Origin: JACVRW01 sp038323835
Lineage (GTDB): Bacteria > Actinomycetota > Thermoleophilia > Solirubrobacterales > Thermoleophilaceae
Reading direction: 5' to 3'
Assembly (NCBI GenBank): GCA_038323835.1
Contig: JBBQHI010000008.1
Coordinates: forward strand, 31,433-95,432
DNA: 64,000 bases
Shown here: piece after piece, positions 34,733-42,706 of the stretch
Layout of the letters: each line of letters starts with the position of its first letter
Numbering within the stretch: the first letter of the stretch is position 1
Notes under the pieces: model-generated
The model's database searches: none
What the model was told of the DNA's origin: nothing
Seen by the model: the letters and a program-made list of their open reading frames with translations, nothing else
Made by a program: the position numbers and the translations under genes

Positions 34733-35422
34733 ATGCGAACCGTCTCCATCCTGCTCGCCGCCGGCATCGCGCTGGCATTGGCGGGCGCGGCCCTTGCCAG
34801 CCCGAAGTTCTCGGCGACCTTCCACATGGCCTACCTGACCGAGAAGCCGGGCGCCCCGACGGGCCAGGCCCCGCTGATGACCTGGAGCGACCCGGGTGCG
34901 CCGAGCGACGTGCCCAAGCCGATCAAGAGGATCGACATGAAGTTCCACCCGGGCACCAGCTTCGACACCTCGGCGCTCACGAGATGTCATGCCTCGGATG
35001 ACGAGATCAAGCTCAAGGGAGGCTCGGCGTGTCCCGCGAGTAGCCGACTCGGCAGCGGCCACACCAAGGCGCTCTTCCCCTCCGGGTCTGGGTTCACCAC
35101 CGACGTGACGCTCTACAACGCGCGCGGCGAGATCATCGTCGTCGTCACCCTCCAGGGAAACGTCATCACCGAGTTCCGCGACCTGGTGAAGGGACGCACG
35201 ATCTCCATCCGGCCCGTCCTCCCCGGCGGCGTGTCCCTGACCCGGCTCAGCCTGCGGATCGGCCGCCACTCCAGGGGTCACGGCGCGAAGCAGAGGACCT
35301 ACATGCGGGCTCCGGCGTCATGCCCGAAGAGCCGAAGGTGGACCACCAGGGCGAAGTTCATCTACCTCGACGGATCCACGGAGAGCTTCCGCAGCAGCAC
35401 GCGCTGCCGCGCCGCTGCCTGA
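34733..35422 (+). CDS. Secreted hypothetical protein
   Basis: A 229-residue exported protein. A signal peptide (VSILLAAGIALALAGAALAS) is followed by a beta-rich region with DMKFHPGTSFDTSALTRCHA, CPASSRLGSGHTKALFPSG, EIIVVVTLQGNVITEF and a C-terminal FIYLDGSTESFRSSTRC. Conserved-looking cysteines may form disulfides. The family is unknown to me. It starts 13 nt after a TACGGT hexamer, so the leader is very short. Confidence 0.8.
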   Translation: MRTVSILLAAGIALALAGAALASPKFSATFHMAYLTEKPGAPTGQAPLMTWSDPGAPSDVPKPIKRIDMKFHPGTSFDTSALTRCHASDDEIKLKGGSACPASSRLGSGHTKALFPSGSGFTTDVTLYNARGEIIVVVTLQGNVITEFRDLVKGRTISIRPVLPGGVSLTRLSLRIGRHSRGHGAKQRTYMRAPASCPKSRRWTTRAKFIYLDGSTESFRSSTRCRAAA

Positions 35423-35423
35423 G

Positions 35424-35642
35424 CTAGCGGGCCACCGCGCGCCGGAGCAGCACGCCGCACACCACGGCCACGATGATGGCAATCAGCGGAATGCCGAAGC
35501 CCACCACGCCGAAGATGGCGAGTAGGAACGTGACCACCGCGACCGCTCCCGCCGTACCGCCTGTGACCACCAGCTGAAAGGCACGTCGCTCGCGTCCCCG
35601 GCGCGAGGGGGGACCGCCCGAGCCTCTGGTCAGATCGCTCAT
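35424..35642 (-). CDS. Small two-helix membrane protein
   Basis: 72 residues. A charged N-terminus (SDLTRGSGGPPSRRGRERRA) precedes two hydrophobic helices, LVVTGGTAGAVAVVTFLLAI and IPLIAIIVAVVCGVLLRRAV. Function unknown. Convergent with the previous gene (2 nt between stops) and divergent from ltrA. Confidence 0.7.
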   Translation of the reverse strand: MSDLTRGSGGPPSRRGRERRAFQLVVTGGTAGAVAVVTFLLAIFGVVGFGIPLIAIIVAVVCGVLLRRAVAR

Positions 35643-35748
35643 GACAGGGACCCTACTCACCGCCCCACCGCCCGGCCGTCCAGCCGGGCCCAGGCGACCT
35701 GAGAACATCACGCGCTTGCCGACCACGCCCCGCGCCCGCGCTCCCCGC

Positions 35749-36909
35749 ATGACGGCGGAGCTTCGCTCCGAGGAGCGGGTCACACCGCTGGAGCTCTTCT
35801 TCGACCTCGTGTTCGTGCTGGCCCTCACCCAGTGCACTGCCCTGATGGCGAAGGAACCCACCTGGAGCGGCCTGGCGAAGGCGCTCCTGATCCTGGGGAT
35901 GCTGTGGTGGGCCTGGGTGGGCTACGCCTGGCTCACCAGCGTGGTGAACCCCGAGGAGGGCACGGTCCGGGTCACGATCTTCGCCGCGATGGCTGCGTTC
36001 CTGGTCGTGTCGCTGTGCATCGAGGACGCCTTCGGGTATCTCGGCCTCCTGTTCGCCGGCGCCTACGGCGTGGTGAGAACCGGCCAGATCGTCTTGTTCA
36101 CCGTGGCCAGCCGCGACGACCCGGAGCTGCGACGGTCGGTGAACGGGCTGGCGGTGAGCACCGCGATCGCCGTGGCCCTGCTCGTGGGCGCCTACTTCAC
36201 CGACGGCGCGGTGCAGGGAGCGCTGTGGGTGACCGCGCTGGCCTTCGACCTGGGCGGCCCATTCTTCTTCGGGGTGGAGGGCTGGAAGCTCGTGCCCGGC
36301 CACTTCGCGGAGCGCCACGGGCTGATCGTGATCATCGCCCTGGGCGAGTCGATAGTGGCGATCGGAGTCGGGGCCCAGGGCACGACCGTGGACGGCGTGG
36401 TGGCCGCCGCCGTGCTCGGCGTGGCCGTGACCGCCGCCCTCTGGTGGCTGTACTTCGACGTGGTGGCCATGGTGGCCGAGCGCCGGCTCTCGAACGCCGA
36501 CGAGGGCCGTGAGCGGAACGCCATCGCGCGCGACTCCTACTCCTACCTCCACCTGCCCATGGTGGCCGGGATCGTGCTGCTGGCGCTTGGACTCAAGCAG
36601 ACCCTCCACCACGTCGAGGACCCGCTGAAGCTGGTGCCCGCGGTGGCGATGATGGGCGGCACGGCCATGTACCTGCTGGCGCACGTGGCCTTCAGGTTGC
36701 GCAACGTGCACCGGCTGAGCAAGGAGCGCCTGGTATGCGCTATCGCTCTGCTGGCATTGATCCCGGTGGCGCTCGAGATCCCGGCGCTGGCATCGCTCGC
36801 TTTGGTGAGCGCCCTGCTGTCGGCGCTGATCGCGTACGAGAAGCCGCGCTTCGCAGAGCTTCGCGACCGCATGCGCAAGCAGGTCGAGGGCGACGCCAGG
36901 CCCGCCTAG
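35749..36909 (+). CDS. ltrA: Low temperature requirement protein A (LtrA) family membrane protein
   Basis: About 386 residues. The N-terminal signature ERVTPLELFFDLVFVLALTQ is diagnostic of LtrA, followed by ten or so hydrophobic helices, GMLWWAWVGYAWLTSVVNPE and ERHGLIVIIALGESIVAIGV. The molecular activity of LtrA is not established; its name comes from a cold-growth phenotype in Listeria. I prefer the ATG at 35749. The ATG at 35641 would overlap the divergent gene's start and add a Pro/Arg-rich tail. Confidence 0.9.
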   Translation: MTAELRSEERVTPLELFFDLVFVLALTQCTALMAKEPTWSGLAKALLILGMLWWAWVGYAWLTSVVNPEEGTVRVTIFAAMAAFLVVSLCIEDAFGYLGLLFAGAYGVVRTGQIVLFTVASRDDPELRRSVNGLAVSTAIAVALLVGAYFTDGAVQGALWVTALAFDLGGPFFFGVEGWKLVPGHFAERHGLIVIIALGESIVAIGVGAQGTTVDGVVAAAVLGVAVTAALWWLYFDVVAMVAERRLSNADEGRERNAIARDSYSYLHLPMVAGIVLLALGLKQTLHHVEDPLKLVPAVAMMGGTAMYLLAHVAFRLRNVHRLSKERLVCAIALLALIPVALEIPALASLALVSALLSALIAYEKPRFAELRDRMRKQVEGDARPA

Positions 36910-36993
36910 GAGGGTCTGGCGAAAGTCGCTAGCCCGCTCGCCCGAGGACGAGCCGTGCCGCTTCCGGAGTAGCCACCGCCCCGTCGTCTGCGG

Positions 36994-36999
36994 GATACT
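36994..36999 (+). promoter_or_regulatory. Putative -10 box of the SnoaL-like gene
   Basis: GATACT, 9 nt before the ATG at 37009; no Shine-Dalgarno. Confidence 0.35.
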
Positions 37000-37008
37000 G
37001 GGTGGGCC

Positions 37009-37398
37009 ATGTCGTCCGAGAACGTTACCGTGATGCACCGGATCGCCGGAGCGTATGACCGCAAGGACTGGCAGGCCGTGCTGGCCGACCTCGATCCTGA
37101 AGTGGAGATAGACGACTCCGATATCCCCGAGTCAACGGGGGCGGACTCCTTTCTCGCGTGGATCGCCCGCTGGGACGAGGTCTGGGAGAGCTGGCATGCA
37201 GAGGACGTTGAGATTCGCGAAGGTGATGACGAGCAGGTAATCGCCCTGTTCAAGATGGTGGCTAAGGGCAAGGGAAGCGGCATCGAAGTCACTCGCCCCG
37301 ATGCCCTGGTTGCGTCGTTTCGCGGTGGCAAGGCCGTAAAGCTGGGGTACTACAGCGACCAGATCCAGGCTCTCAAAGCCGTGGGGCTGGCGGAGTAG
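37009..37398 (+). CDS. NTF2/SnoaL-like protein
   Basis: A 129-residue single-domain alpha+beta cone. It opens with ENVTVMHRIAGAYDRKDWQA, continues with VLADLDPEVEIDDSDIPEST and WIARWDEVWESWHAEDVEIR, and ends in the closing strands IALFKMVAKGKGSGIEVTRP and GGKAVKLGYYSDQIQALKAV. The fold hosts many small enzymes and binding proteins. No catalytic dyad is clear, so the function is open. It is monocistronic. Confidence 0.88.
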   Translation: MSSENVTVMHRIAGAYDRKDWQAVLADLDPEVEIDDSDIPESTGADSFLAWIARWDEVWESWHAEDVEIREGDDEQVIALFKMVAKGKGSGIEVTRPDALVASFRGGKAVKLGYYSDQIQALKAVGLAE

Positions 37399-37422
37399 GC
37401 CCGGCGAGTTTCGCAAGACCAG

Positions 37423-39813
37423 CTAGGCGTGCTCGCGGCTGGGTGCTTCCGGCTCGCGCGCCGGGGCGACGCCGTCGAGCTTGGGCTCCCGGCCCGGAGG
37501 CTGAGCCGGAGCGGGAACGTCGTCCCTCTCGGGAATCGGCAGCGCCACGGTGCTCCCGCCCTCGAGCGTCATCTCCTCGTTCCAGTGGAGGATGCGCATG
37601 CGCTCCTTGCCCGAGAGTGAGTACTCCGCCTCGCCGTGGCTCACCTCGACCCGCAGCAGCCGGCCGCGGATCTGCATGGCGAAGCGCAGGCGATCGAGGC
37701 CCTCGGGAAGCCGGGGCCGGAATGAGAGCCGGTTGTAGAAGTCACGCAGCCCCCCGAACCCGGCCACGATGGCGATCACCGCCCCCGCGAGCGAGGCCAT
37801 GTGCAGCCCGTCCGCGGTGTTGTGGGCGAGGTCGTACACGTCCATGTGCGCGGCCTCGAGCAGGTAGTCCCGCGCCAGCGTCATGTGCCCGACCTCCGCG
37901 GCCATGACCGCCTGCGTGGAGGCCGACAGCGAGGAGTCGCGGACGGTGAGCTGCTCGTAGTAGTCGAAGTTCTCCCGCTTCTGCTCGGCGGTGAAGGCGT
38001 CGCCCCGCCAGTGCATCGCCAGGACCAGGTCGGCCTGCTTCACCACCTGGCGGCGGTAGAGCTCGAAGTACGGGTAGTTGAGGAGCAGCGGGTAATGCTC
38101 GGATGGGGTTTTCGCAAAGTTCCACGGCTCGTGCTCGAGGAAGTCCTGGTCCTGGGGATGCAGCCCGCGCTCCTCGTCGAAGGGCACGAACATCGCGTCC
38201 GCCGCCCGTTGCCACTCGTCCACCTCGTCCTCGGTGACCCCGAGGCGCTCCGCCGCCCCCGGCTGGCGCTTGACCGACTCGACGGCCGCCCGCAGGTTCA
38301 TCTGCGCCATGAGGTTCGTGTAGACGTTGTTGTCCACCAGCGCCGAGTACTCGTCCGGACCGGTCACGCCATCGATCCTGAAGTCGCCGCGCTCGTCGTG
38401 GTACCCCAGGCTGGCCCAGAGGCGTGCGCTCTCCACGAGCAGCTCACAGCCCGCACGCTCCTCGAACTGGTCGTCGCCGGTCACGCCCAGGTAGCGGTGT
38501 ACGGCCGATGCCACCGCGGCGTTCACGTGGAAGGCCGCGGTGCCCGCCGGCCAGTAGCCCGAGCACTCCTCGCCGCGAATGGTGCGCCAGGGCATTGCCG
38601 CTCCGCGGAGCCCGAGCTGCTGCGCGCGGTCCCGCGCGGAGTCGAGGGTGGAGTGACGCCACTCGAGCGCATGGCGCACGGTGTCCGGCGCGGTGAAGGT
38701 GAGCACCGGGAGCACGAAGCTCTCGGTGTCCCAGAAGGCGTGGCCGTCGTATCCGCTGCCGGTGAGGCCCTTAGCCGGGATGGCGCGGCCCTCGTTGCGG
38801 CTGCTGGCCTGGAACAGGTGGAAGAGCGCGAAACGAAGCGACTGCTGGAGCTCGTCGTCCCCCTCCACCTCCACATCGGCCCGCGACCAGTAGCGGTCGA
38901 GCGCCTCGCGCTGTGCCTCGGCCAGCCCCTCGAACTTCTCGGCCAGCCCACTCTCCAGGCTGGCGTCCACCTGGTCCCGCAGCCAGTCGATGCTCTGCTG
39001 GGAGGACCAGTGGTAGGCGATGAACTTGATCAGCGTGAGCGGGCGGCCGGGCTCGAGCTCGGCCGACAGGGTGACCCGTCCGAGGTCGGGCTCCGACTGC
39101 GTGAGCGTGGCCACCTCGCCCTCGTGCTTGAGCACGTGAGCCATGCCCGACACCACCCCGAGCTTGGAGCGCCCGGTCTCGTGGCCGAGCACCACCCGCA
39201 TCCCGTGGTCCACCGACAGCCGGGAGCGCAGGGCGCCCGTCAGGGCCCGCCCACGGCGGGGATCGGCCCCCTCCTGCGCATTGGCGCGGTTGGCCTGGAG
39301 GTTCGACTGGATGGCGATCCTGATCGGCTGGTCCACCGCCTCCACCTCGTAGTGGATGGCCGCGAGGCTGCGCAGGGAGAGCGACACCAGGCGCTTCGTG
39401 GTGAGCTTCACCTCGTGGCCCGACGCCGCGCGCCAGTGGAGCTTGCGCTCGAGCAGGCCGCTGCGGAAGTCCAGGCGACGCTCGTGCTGGAGCACCTCGC
39501 CGCGGTGCACGTCCAGCGGCTCGTCCTCCACCTGAAGCCGGATGACCTTGCCGTCGGTCACGTTCACCACCGACTGGCCGTCCTCCGCGAAGCCGTATCC
39601 CCGCTCCCCGTACTCGAGCGGGAAGGACTCGTAGAAGCCGTTCAGGTAGGTGCCGCTCAGGCCGGCCGGCTCGCCCTCGTCGAGGTTCCCGCGCAGGCCG
39701 ATGTGGCCGTTCGAGAGCGCGAACAGCGACTCGGTCTGGGCCAGCCGGTCGAGGTCCACGCCCTCCTCCACGAAGGCCCAGGGGTCGACCGGATGACGGT
39801 CGCGGATGCTCAT
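37423..39813 (-). CDS. GH65 family disaccharide phosphorylase/hydrolase
   Basis: A 796-residue glycoside hydrolase family 65 enzyme. It has the beta-sandwich domain (ESLFALSNGHIGLRGNLDEG), a helical (alpha/alpha)6 barrel with GHAFWDTESFVLPVL, the general-acid region FRIDGVTGPDEYSALVDNNV, and the phosphate-binding part near LTVRDSSLSASTQAVMAAEV, HNTADGLHMASLAGA. Members phosphorolyse trehalose, maltose, kojibiose or related sugars to glucose plus beta-glucose 1-phosphate. The exact sugar cannot be fixed. The co-transcribed beta-phosphoglucomutase supports phosphorolysis rather than hydrolysis. Confidence 0.93.
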   Translation of the reverse strand: MSIRDRHPVDPWAFVEEGVDLDRLAQTESLFALSNGHIGLRGNLDEGEPAGLSGTYLNGFYESFPLEYGERGYGFAEDGQSVVNVTDGKVIRLQVEDEPLDVHRGEVLQHERRLDFRSGLLERKLHWRAASGHEVKLTTKRLVSLSLRSLAAIHYEVEAVDQPIRIAIQSNLQANRANAQEGADPRRGRALTGALRSRLSVDHGMRVVLGHETGRSKLGVVSGMAHVLKHEGEVATLTQSEPDLGRVTLSAELEPGRPLTLIKFIAYHWSSQQSIDWLRDQVDASLESGLAEKFEGLAEAQREALDRYWSRADVEVEGDDELQQSLRFALFHLFQASSRNEGRAIPAKGLTGSGYDGHAFWDTESFVLPVLTFTAPDTVRHALEWRHSTLDSARDRAQQLGLRGAAMPWRTIRGEECSGYWPAGTAAFHVNAAVASAVHRYLGVTGDDQFEERAGCELLVESARLWASLGYHDERGDFRIDGVTGPDEYSALVDNNVYTNLMAQMNLRAAVESVKRQPGAAERLGVTEDEVDEWQRAADAMFVPFDEERGLHPQDQDFLEHEPWNFAKTPSEHYPLLLNYPYFELYRRQVVKQADLVLAMHWRGDAFTAEQKRENFDYYEQLTVRDSSLSASTQAVMAAEVGHMTLARDYLLEAAHMDVYDLAHNTADGLHMASLAGAVIAIVAGFGGLRDFYNRLSFRPRLPEGLDRLRFAMQIRGRLLRVEVSHGEAEYSLSGKERMRILHWNEEMTLEGGSTVALPIPERDDVPAPAQPPGREPKLDGVAPAREPEAPSREHA

Positions 39814-40505
39814 CCGAGCAGCTCCGCCAGGTCCTCGACCACCACGTCGGCGCCGTGCTTCTTCAGCTCTTCCGGGCGGCCCCGGCGGTCCACGCCCACC
39901 GTGAGCCCGAAGCCGCCCGCGTGCCCGGCCTGGACTCCTGCCAGCGCATCCTCGTAGACCACTGCGTCCTTGGGGTCCACGCCGAGCAGCTCGGCCGCGC
40001 GCAGGAACGAGTCCGGCGCGGGCTTGCCGCGCAGGTTCTCGCGCGCGAGAACCACTCCGTCCACGCGCTCGTCGAAGAGGTCGCTCATCCCGGCGGCCTC
40101 GAGGATCTGCTCGGTGTTCGCGCTGGACGACACCACGGCCGTCTTCTGCCCGGCGTCGCGCACCGCCTCCACGAAGCGCCGCGAGCCCTCGTACACGTCC
40201 ACGCCGTTCTTCGTGATCAGCTGCTGCACGAGGTCGTTCTTGCGGTTGCCGAGCCCGCGGACGGTCTCCGACGCGGGCGGATCGGCCGGCTCGCCCTCGG
40301 GGACCGTGATGCCCCGGGAGGCGAGGAAGTCGCGGACGCCGTCCTGGCGCGGCTTGCCGTCCACGTAGTCCTCGTAGTCGCGCTGCTCGAAGGGCGGCTG
40401 TCCATGCCTGGAGAGGTAGTCATCGAACATCTCCTTCCACGCGCGCGCGTGAACGGAGGCGGTGTCGGTGAGGACCCCGTCCATGTCGAAAAGCGACGCC
40501 TTCAT
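39810..40505 (-). CDS. pgmB: Beta-phosphoglucomutase (HAD superfamily)
   Basis: A 231-residue HAD phosphomutase. Motif I is FDMDGVLTDT, with the nucleophile and acid/base Asp; motif II lies in AVVSSSANTEQIL, motif III in ENLRGKPAPDSFLRAAELLG, and motif IV is VVYEDALAGVQAGHAGG. The cap helix and Arg/Lys sites (DYVDGKPRQDGVRDFLASRG) fit beta-phosphoglucomutase. It turns beta-glucose 1-phosphate into glucose 6-phosphate. It is first in the operon, and its stop overlaps the GH65 start by 4 nt. Confidence 0.92.
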   Translation of the reverse strand: MKASLFDMDGVLTDTASVHARAWKEMFDDYLSRHGQPPFEQRDYEDYVDGKPRQDGVRDFLASRGITVPEGEPADPPASETVRGLGNRKNDLVQQLITKNGVDVYEGSRRFVEAVRDAGQKTAVVSSSANTEQILEAAGMSDLFDERVDGVVLARENLRGKPAPDSFLRAAELLGVDPKDAVVYEDALAGVQAGHAGGFGLTVGVDRRGRPEELKKHGADVVVEDLAELLG

Positions 40506-40606
40506 GTTCCCGGGCAGCCGAAGCACCGGGGAAACATGGCAGACGGTGCCGCCGTTCCCGCCGGATACCTGCCCGTGCGGGTGGGGCCGCGCCGCGAGAG
40601 GGGCCC

Positions 40607-40612
40607 TACGAT
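40607..40612 (+). promoter_or_regulatory. Putative -10 box of the methyltransferase gene
   Basis: TACGAT, 6 nt before the ATG at 40619. It favours that start over the in-frame ATG at 40685. Confidence 0.4.
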
Positions 40613-40618
40613 CGGAGC

Positions 40619-41593
40619 ATGTGCGCTGTGAGCGCAGGGGAGGAAGCACGCCTGGAGGGCGGACTGGCGGGAACGGTGCAGGTCATGCGCCCGACCCTGT
40701 GCGACCTCTGCGGGATCTCGCAGGCCGAGACCCTCTTCGAGACCGCCGAGCGGCGATTCGGGATGCTCGGCCGCTTCGAGGTGATGCGCTGCCGCAGGTG
40801 TGCGCTGGTGCGCACGAGCCCGCGCCCGGACGACCTCGGCGCCTACTACCCGAGCGGCAGCTACTACAGCTACGCGGCGCCCGGGGTGCCGACTCCGGCG
40901 GGCCGGGAGCGCATCCGGCGCGCCTACTCGGGAGGCGGCCGCCTGCGGCGCCTCCTCGACGACCGCCTCACCCAGGGGCTCCCGCCGGGCCCGCCCGGAC
41001 GCATCCTCGACGTGGGCTGCGGCTCCGGCGCGTTCCTGCTCGGGCTCCGGGAGGCGGGCTGGGAGACGCACGGGATCGAGATCGACACGCAGGCGGTGGC
41101 CGCGGCGCGCGCCGCCGGGCTGCACGACGTGCGCGCGGGCGAGCTCACCACCGCGGGCTACCCCGCCGGTCACTTCGACGCCCTGCGCTTCTGGCATTCG
41201 CTCGAGCACGTGGGCTCGCCTCGGGCCCAGCTTGCCGAGGCCCGGCGCGTGCTGCGGCCCGGGGGGACCCTGACACTGGGCGTGCCCAACTTCGCCTCGG
41301 CGCTCTCGCGCCGTGCGCGCGGCCACTGGTTTTACCTGGACGTGCCCCGCCATCTTTGGCACTTCGAGCCCACCACACTGCGGCGGGTGGCCGAGGCCTC
41401 CGGGTTCGAGGTCGCGCGAATGGACGTGTGCTCGACCGGAGACGCCCTGCTGGGCACGATCGACTACCTCCGCGGTCGCGGCGAGCGGCTGCTCGGGAAC
41501 CGGCGGGCGTGGTACGCGGCCCTCCCGGCGGCAGCGCTGATGGACCTGCTCGGCCGGGGCGATGCGCTCTGGCTCGAAGCCCACCGCGCCTAG
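40619..41593 (+). CDS. Class I SAM-dependent methyltransferase with N-terminal zinc ribbon
   Basis: A 324-residue protein. A four-cysteine ribbon (CDLCG at about 28-32 and CRRC at about 57-60) precedes a Rossmann methyltransferase domain: RILDVGCGSGAFLLGLREAG (SAM motif I), THGIEIDTQAVAAARAAGL, FDALRFWHSLEHVGSPRAQL and EARRVLRPGGTLTLGVPNFA. The layout matches sugar/cell-wall or small-molecule C- and O-methyltransferases of the UbiG/Methyltransf_23 type. The substrate is unknown. The stop codon lies within the first bases of an 81-bp repeat. Confidence 0.88.
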   Translation: MCAVSAGEEARLEGGLAGTVQVMRPTLCDLCGISQAETLFETAERRFGMLGRFEVMRCRRCALVRTSPRPDDLGAYYPSGSYYSYAAPGVPTPAGRERIRRAYSGGGRLRRLLDDRLTQGLPPGPPGRILDVGCGSGAFLLGLREAGWETHGIEIDTQAVAAARAAGLHDVRAGELTTAGYPAGHFDALRFWHSLEHVGSPRAQLAEARRVLRPGGTLTLGVPNFASALSRRARGHWFYLDVPRHLWHFEPTTLRRVAEASGFEVARMDVCSTGDALLGTIDYLRGRGERLLGNRRAWYAALPAAALMDLLGRGDALWLEAHRA

Positions 41594-41668
41594 CGAGGAG
41601 CGGAGCCCGATCGGTGATCGGGCGAGCACCGCAGCCATGTCATCGAGCGGAGCACCGGAGCACGTTCT
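41588..41668 (+). repeat. 81-bp dispersed repeat, copy 1
   Basis: Identical at 80 of 81 positions to 49333-49413. It begins GCC-TAG, supplying the methyltransferase stop codon, and contains a hairpin CCCGATC-GGT-GATCGGG (41606-41622) and a tandem CGGAGCAC pair. It ends 3 nt before the asparaginase -10 box. Confidence 0.92.
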
Positions 41669-41671
41669 AGC

Positions 41672-41677
41672 TATCGT
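41672..41677 (+). promoter_or_regulatory. Putative -10 box of the asparaginase gene
   Basis: TATCGT, 9 nt before the GTG at 41687; no Shine-Dalgarno. Confidence 0.35.
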
Positions 41678-41686
41678 CGCTCACTC

Positions 41687-42700
41687 GTGAGCGCGACCAC
41701 CGACGTGCCGAACGCCCGGAAGGTTCTCGTGCTTGCCGCGGGCGGAACCATCTCCATGAAGGGCGATCTGGAGACCGGCAACGACAACGGCGCGGTGCCC
41801 GCCCTCGACGGCGAGGGCCTCGTGGACGCCGTGGCGGGGCTCACCGCGTTCCACGGGATCGAGGGCCGCACGGTGGTGAACAAGCCCTCGGCCCACCTCA
41901 CCATGGACGACCAGCTGGCCATCTGCCGCCAGGCGCGCGACGCCGCGCGACGCGGCACCGGGGTCGTGGTCACCCACGGCACCGACACGCTCGAAGAGAC
42001 GGCGATGCTGTGCGACATCCTGCACGACGCCGAGGCGCCGATCGTCTTCACCGGCGCGATCCGGCCCGCCTCCGCGCCGGGCGCCGACGGCCCCGCCAAC
42101 CTCGTGGACGCTGTGAGCGTGGCCGCCAGCCGCGAGGCCGCCGGCGCGGGCGTGCTCGTGTGCTTCGGAGGCGAGATCCATCACGCCCGCGGCGTGCGTA
42201 AGACGGACACCGTCTCACTGGTGGCCTTCTCGTCTCCCCAGACCGGGCTGCTCGGGCGGGTCACCGAGGGCCATCCGATCATGTGGTCGCGCATGCCGCG
42301 CAACCCGCCGCTCGATCCTCCGAACCTGAACAAGAGCGTGCTCATCGTGCCCACGGCGGCCGGGGACGACGGCGCGCTCGCCCGGGCGGCGCTGTCCACC
42401 AAGCCCGACGGCGCCGTGATCGGCACGCTCGGCTCCGGGCACCTCTCTCCCCCCGTGCTCGATCTCTGGGGCCAGGCGGCCGAGACGATCCCGGTGGTGG
42501 CCTACTGCCGGCCCGAGCGCGGCGTGATCCTCATGGCCACCTACGGCTACGCCGGCTCCGAACGAGACCTGCGTGGCACGCGTATCATTCCCGCCGGCTT
42601 CCTTTCCCCCCAGGCGGCGCGCATGAAGCTGCTGGCGGCGCTGGCCTCAGGCCTGTCGATCGACGAGATCCGCTGGGCCTTCCGCCAGGACGACGGCTGA
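41687..42700 (+). CDS. ansA: L-asparaginase (type I/II family)
   Basis: A 337-residue asparaginase converting asparagine to aspartate and ammonia. Both catalytic threonine motifs are present: VLVLAAGGTISM near the N-terminus and VVVTHGTDTLEETAMLCDIL, followed by PIVFTGAIRPASAPGADGPA. There is no signal peptide, suggesting a cytoplasmic enzyme. Starts at GTG. The next gene converges with 6 nt between stops. Confidence 0.93.
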   Translation: MSATTDVPNARKVLVLAAGGTISMKGDLETGNDNGAVPALDGEGLVDAVAGLTAFHGIEGRTVVNKPSAHLTMDDQLAICRQARDAARRGTGVVVTHGTDTLEETAMLCDILHDAEAPIVFTGAIRPASAPGADGPANLVDAVSVAASREAAGAGVLVCFGGEIHHARGVRKTDTVSLVAFSSPQTGLLGRVTEGHPIMWSRMPRNPPLDPPNLNKSVLIVPTAAGDDGALARAALSTKPDGAVIGTLGSGHLSPPVLDLWGQAAETIPVVAYCRPERGVILMATYGYAGSERDLRGTRIIPAGFLSPQAARMKLLAALASGLSIDEIRWAFRQDDG

Positions 42701-42706
42701 TCCCCC

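Noticed and set aside
35641..35748. N-terminal extension of LtrA from ATG 35641
   Set aside because: It would overlap the divergent gene's start codon and adds a Pro/Arg-rich tail not typical of the family.
40676..40685. Later start (GTG 40676 or ATG 40685) for the methyltransferase
   Set aside because: Neither has a Shine-Dalgarno or nearby -10, whereas ATG 40619 has TACGAT 6 nt upstream; the choice is still tentative.
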